NCBI GenBank assembly: GCA_016212695.1
Contig: JACREX010000083.1
Span: forward strand, 1 to 34,211
DNA from: Bacteroidia bacterium
GTDB taxonomy: Bacteria > Bacteroidota > Bacteroidia > Bacteroidales > GWF2-35-48
Direction of reading: 5' to 3'
DNA length: 34,211 bases
The notes beneath the pieces were generated by a model. That model did not search any database and had not been told where the DNA came from. It saw nothing but the letters and a program-made list of their open reading frames with translations. Positions 31,633-34,211 of the stretch are shown piece by piece (positions within the stretch are counted from its first letter, which is position 1; the number at the start of each line of letters is the position of its first letter). Made by a program: the position numbers and the translations under genes.

Positions 31633-31648
31633 TCTGTTCAATAAAAGT

Positions 31649-31656
31649 TAAATTTG
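31649..31656 (+). promoter_or_regulatory. Putative -7 box for the 168-aa gene
   Basis: TAAATTTG matches TAnnTTTG and lies 20 bp before the ATG at 31677; a TTTG at 31623-31626, 22 bp upstream, may be the -33 box, slightly over-spaced. Confidence 0.45.
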
Positions 31657-31676
31657 TAACCGTTTGCAGTATATAT

Positions 31677-32183
31677 ATGTCTGATCTGATATTTAGAAAA
31701 GAGAATCTGGATTTTCGTGATTTTATTGGTTATGAAAATACGGTTTATAAATATTTACACAATACGCCAAACGAGGATATTGCCAGCGCCATCATTTCGG
31801 AAGGATTCAAATTTGTCAATAATCTCGATAAAACAACAGATCAGGTTTCAAACACAAATGTTGAAGAAATAAATTTTTTCTTTTGCAAACGTAAATATTA
31901 TGGCCGGTTCACGGTGGTGATTCACTTAGGTATTGATCTTGTAAAATTTTATCTTAACCAGTGTATCAGCAAAAATATTTTATTTCAGGAATTACTTTTT
32001 TCGAGAAAAGAAAATGAAAAAAATGAAAACGAAGAGCATTTTTATACGCTTCACCGGCAATTCATAAAAGGCTATTATAATCATATCGGCAAAGAAGCCG
32101 TTTGCAGCCCATTTTATAACCCCCTCAGAGACTTACCCGATTTTGCGGAGAATATGAAAACCCTGTTACTTAGAATAGTCTAA
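31677..32183 (+). CDS. Unrecognised 168-aa protein
   Basis: I do not recognise a family. Features seen: no signal peptide or transmembrane helix, mixed alpha/beta composition, a Phe/Tyr/Lys-rich character (NVEEINFFFCKRKYYGRFTVVIHLGIDLVKFYLNQCISKN), a highly charged loop (FSRKENEKNENEEHFYTLH), and a C-terminal helix. A Bacteroidota -7 box and plausible start context, and codon use like its neighbours, argue that it is real. It sits alone between mnmG and a GTAATCGG repeat. Cytosolic, function unknown. Confidence 0.65.
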   Translation: MSDLIFRKENLDFRDFIGYENTVYKYLHNTPNEDIASAIISEGFKFVNNLDKTTDQVSNTNVEEINFFFCKRKYYGRFTVVIHLGIDLVKFYLNQCISKNILFQELLFSRKENEKNENEEHFYTLHRQFIKGYYNHIGKEAVCSPFYNPLRDLPDFAENMKTLLLRIV

Positions 32184-32190
32184 ATTTTAT

Positions 32191-32344
32191 AGGTAAGCAG
32201 TAAGCGGTAAGCGGTAAGCGGTAATCGGTAATCAGTCGTCGGTCGTCAATCGTCAGTCGTCAGTCAAGTAAAAAACTACCGACCTGCCTGCCGGTAGGCA
32301 AGGTTACCGTCCGCCGTAGGCGGAACCGAATACCGATTACTTAT
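32191..32344. repeat. GTAATCGG/GTAAGCGG tandem and inverted repeat element
   Basis: Tandem GTAAGCGGTAAGCGGTAA-type units (32200-32230), then GTCGTCGGTCGTCAATCGTC microrepeats, then CCTGCCTGCCGGTAGGCAAGG and CCGTCCGCCGTAGGCGGAACC stems, ending ACCGATTAC (32332-32340), the inverse of the start. Same family as 9078-9200 and the arms at 25419-25947. It fills most of the 255-bp gap before the aminotransferase. Confidence 0.65.
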
Positions 32345-32438
32345 TGTACTTTTATTCCATTTTTAATTTAAGTATTTAATCTTCCTATCATATAAAATTG
32401 TATTTTCGCTAAAATTATCTTCAAAAATTTTTCAGTAG

Positions 32439-33590
32439 ATGAAACAACCTGAAATCAAAAGCAAGTTACCACATGTAGGAACAACGATTTTCACGGTGAT
32501 GTCTGCTCTTGCAGCCGAATACAAGGCGCTGAACCTGTCGCAGGGATTTCCTAATTTTCCGGCATCACCCGAACTGATAGCGCTGGTGAACGAATATATG
32601 AAAAAAGGGTTTAACCAGTATGCGCCTATGACAGGCGTTAAAGAACTGAGAGAAGAAATCGCAAAAAAAACTTTTGAACTCTATAAAATAAATTATCATC
32701 CGGATACCGAAATCACAGTAACTTCGGGCGGGACTGAGGCATTATTTGCCGCTATTTCTGCCGTTGTGAGACCCGGTGATGAAGCGATCGTTTTTGAACC
32801 GGCATACGACAGCTATGTCCCGGCCATAGAACTGAACGGGGGAATACCTGTTTACATCACGCTTACTCCACCCGAGTATAAAATCAACTGGCAGGAAGTG
32901 AAAAATAAAATCTCGGAAAAAACAAAACTCATTATTATAAATACGCCGCACAATCCCACAGGCAGTGTTCTTAATGTATCCGATCTGCAACAGTTGGCAG
33001 ATATTGTTAATGATACCGATATTTTCCTTTTGGGTGATGAAGTGTATGAACACATAATTTTTGACGGCATCCCGCACTGCTCGTTGATGACACACCCTGT
33101 TCTGCAGGAGCGAAGTTTTGTGTGCGGTTCGTTTGGAAAAACATTTCATGTTACGGGATGGAAAGTCGGTTATTGCCAGGCGCCAAAAAATCTCACCGCT
33201 GAATTCCGGAAAGTGCATCAATTCCTTACATTTGCCACATTTACCCCGGTACAATACGCATTGGCTGAATTTCTTAAAAAACCGGAACACTATATAAACC
33301 TTCCTGCATTTTATGAAGCGAAACGGAATAAATTCTTAGATGCCGTAAAAAATTCCAGGTTCAGTTTCATCCCATCCAATGGAAGTTATTTTCAAAACCT
33401 TTCCTACTCTACAATAACTGATGAAAATGATTATGACCTGGCCATTCGCCTCACTAAAGAAATCGGTGTTGCGTCTATTCCAGTATCTGTGTTTTATCAT
33501 CAGAAAAACGATTATAAAATATTGCGATTCTGTTTTGCAAAAGACGATGAAACCTTAGAAAAAGCAGGGCGGCAATTATCTAAATTATAA
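32439..33590 (+). CDS. PLP-dependent aminotransferase (methionine/kynurenine type)
   Basis: 383 aa class I aminotransferase, fold type I. It begins like methionine aminotransferases of the YbdL group (KLPHVGTTIFTVMSALAAEYKALNLSQGFPNF, residues about 9-40). PLP site: TPHNPTGSV (172-175 NPTG), D200 in LLGDEVYEHI, and lysine K234 in CGSFGKTFHVTGWKVGY. C-terminal arginine binding of the substrate carboxylate is expected in the KILRFCFAKDDE region. Transfers the amino group of methionine or an aromatic amino acid to a 2-oxo acid; in this family substrate range is broad. A TATTTTCG -7-like box lies about 35 bp upstream. Isolated gene, no operon partner seen. Confidence 0.88.
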   Translation: MKQPEIKSKLPHVGTTIFTVMSALAAEYKALNLSQGFPNFPASPELIALVNEYMKKGFNQYAPMTGVKELREEIAKKTFELYKINYHPDTEITVTSGGTEALFAAISAVVRPGDEAIVFEPAYDSYVPAIELNGGIPVYITLTPPEYKINWQEVKNKISEKTKLIIINTPHNPTGSVLNVSDLQQLADIVNDTDIFLLGDEVYEHIIFDGIPHCSLMTHPVLQERSFVCGSFGKTFHVTGWKVGYCQAPKNLTAEFRKVHQFLTFATFTPVQYALAEFLKKPEHYINLPAFYEAKRNKFLDAVKNSRFSFIPSNGSYFQNLSYSTITDENDYDLAIRLTKEIGVASIPVSVFYHQKNDYKILRFCFAKDDETLEKAGRQLSKL

Positions 33591-33603
33591 ACCGAATATT
33601 GAA

Positions 33604-33678
33604 CAACGATTAACGATTGAAGATTGAAGATTTATGAAGTAAAATAAAATCCTAAATCCTAAATCGCAAATCCTAAAT
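33604..33678. repeat. Short tandem repeats in the corA upstream gap
   Basis: AACGATTAACGATTGAAGAT (33605-33624) and then AAATCCTAAATCCTAAATCG with a further AAATCCTAAAT (33647-33678) are tandem microrepeats with no coding content, just before an AAAGGAG ribosome-binding site (33685-33691). Confidence 0.45.
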
Positions 33679-33697
33679 AATAAAAAAGGAGTACACC

Positions 33698-33979
33698 ATG
33701 TCAGAAACCTGCTTCTACCATATTAATAAAAAAGGAATTCTTAACCGGGTTGCAACAGTTGAAGAGGGCATTACCAAAGCAAACGCAGAAGGGTATTTAT
33801 GGCTCAATTATAATCAGCCGGCCAAAGAAGAACTCGCCAAGCTGATCGGATTATTAAACATCCATCCCCTTTCGGTTGAAGATTGCTTCGATGATAACCA
33901 GATTCCCAAGATCGAAGAATTTCCGGGGTATACCTTCATTCTTTTTAATACTTTAGGCTCTTATCTAATTGATGGTTGA
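33698..33979 (+). pseudogene. corA: CorA magnesium transporter, interrupted by an insertion sequence
   Basis: The first ~86 codons match the N-terminal cytosolic domain of CorA-type Mg2+/Co2+ transporters: CFYHINKKGILNRVATVEEGI, YLWLNYNQPAKEELAKLIGLLNIHPLSVEDCFDDNQIPKIEEFPGYTFILFN. A full protein would be about 310-370 aa and end in two transmembrane helices with a GMN motif; here the frame runs into an IS end and stops after SYLIDG. Break point is at about 33955. A good Shine-Dalgarno (AAAGGAG) precedes the ATG. The rest may lie beyond the IS, outside the window. Thus it is disrupted, not naturally short. Confidence 0.8.
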
Positions 33980-34211
33980 TTAATAATTTTTGCTTACCTT
34001 TGGCACAAATATTAAATATACGATGAATACGAAAGAACATATATTTGCACTTTTCAAGATTCTACCTGAGACGGAAAGGCAGGAGCTATTGCAAGAGCTA
34101 AATTCAAGTAGGATTAGTGAGACCGTCTTACTGGAGGGCGCACCTATTGTCAGTTGTCCACATTGTGATTCGAAGCTGTTTGTCAAAAATGGAACCAGAA
34201 GTGGTTTGCAA
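33956..34211 (+). mobile_element. IS1595-like insertion sequence, left part
   Basis: Begins about GGCTCTTATCTAATTG at 33956, immediately where corA homology ends, and contains its own promoter (TACCTTTG, 33995-34002, a TAnnTTTG box) and a transposase start at 34023. The right end is off the window, so length and target duplication cannot be seen. Confidence 0.7.
34023..34211 (+). CDS. IS1595-family transposase, N-terminal part
   Basis: Open frame of 63 codons to the window end, ATG at 34023, 21 bp after the -7 box. After a helical N-terminus (MNTKEHIFALFKILPETERQ) comes a zinc-ribbon start, CPHCDSKLFVKNGTRSGLQ, typical of IS1595/ISXO2-like (and the related IS1) transposases, in which a second CxxC pair should follow (YRCKxCxKTF). 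The DDE/DEDD catalytic part lies beyond the window. It mobilises the element that interrupts corA. Confidence 0.8.
   Translation, partial: MNTKEHIFALFKILPETERQELLQELNSSRISETVLLEGAPIVSCPHCDSKLFVKNGTRSGLQ

Noticed and set aside
34001-34019. Second sigma-54-like site (TTTGGCACAAATATTAAAT)
   Set aside because: It has the -24 block but no GC at the correct -12 distance; it is part of the IS promoter region instead.

Overview
The window looks like a chromosomal segment of a Bacteroidota (Bacteroidetes) bacterium, probably uncultured. Evidence: a type IX secretion sorting-domain remnant, many SpII lipoproteins, genes without Shine-Dalgarno sites but with TAnnTTTG-type -7 boxes, an outer-membrane DUF5723-like protein, Kdo/LPS genes (waaA, kdsB), and AT-rich intergenic spaces filled with short dispersed inverted repeats. 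A parAB pair, a consensus parS site and mnmG within about 15 kb suggest proximity to the replication origin.

Layout. 0.1-9.8 kb: decayed T9SS/SBBP gene remnant, waaA and purQ (minus), a large membrane-anchored protein with a propeller-like C-terminal half, a lipoprotein, a DUF5723-like outer-membrane protein, purN (minus). 10-14.6 kb: acpP-fabF; an apparent sigma-54-driven operon of three envelope proteins (LPP20-like lipoprotein, secreted DUF4384-like protein, YwqK/MORN-variant lipoprotein); a PAP2 phosphatase. 14.9-21.1 kb: parA-parB-glycosyltransferase, convergent kdsB, a putative phage abortive-infection (putAbiC-type) membrane protein, a 123-bp MITE-like element, trxB and apt.

21.4-27.9 kb holds the most interesting region: a bacterial microcompartment (BMC) operon with two almost identical BMC-H hexamer proteins, a double-layer-type BMC-T, a PduT-like BMC-T carrying the pore cysteine that binds [4Fe-4S] in PduT, four BMC-P vertex proteins, a PduP-type CoA-acylating aldehyde dehydrogenase, an RpiB-family isomerase with an altered active site, and deoxyribose-phosphate aldolase (DeoC). 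Both the dehydrogenase and the aldolase carry N-terminal encapsulation-peptide-like helices. This matches the 'sugar-phosphate-utilising' (SPU) class: deoxyribose-5-P would be split to glyceraldehyde-3-P and acetaldehyde, and acetaldehyde oxidised to acetyl-CoA inside the shell. No alcohol dehydrogenase, phosphotransacylase, kinase or regulator lies in the cluster, so NADH and CoA recycling must occur elsewhere or through the Fe-S shell protein. A four-helix-bundle (S23/IVS-type) gene flanked by inverted repeats interrupts the operon. Purine-base genes (apt, ade) flank it, a possible but unproven link to deoxynucleoside breakdown.

27.9-34.2 kb: ade, parS, mnmG (minus), an unrecognised conserved-looking protein, a methionine/kynurenine-type aminotransferase, and a corA gene apparently cut after about 86 codons by an IS1595-like insertion sequence that runs off the end of the window.
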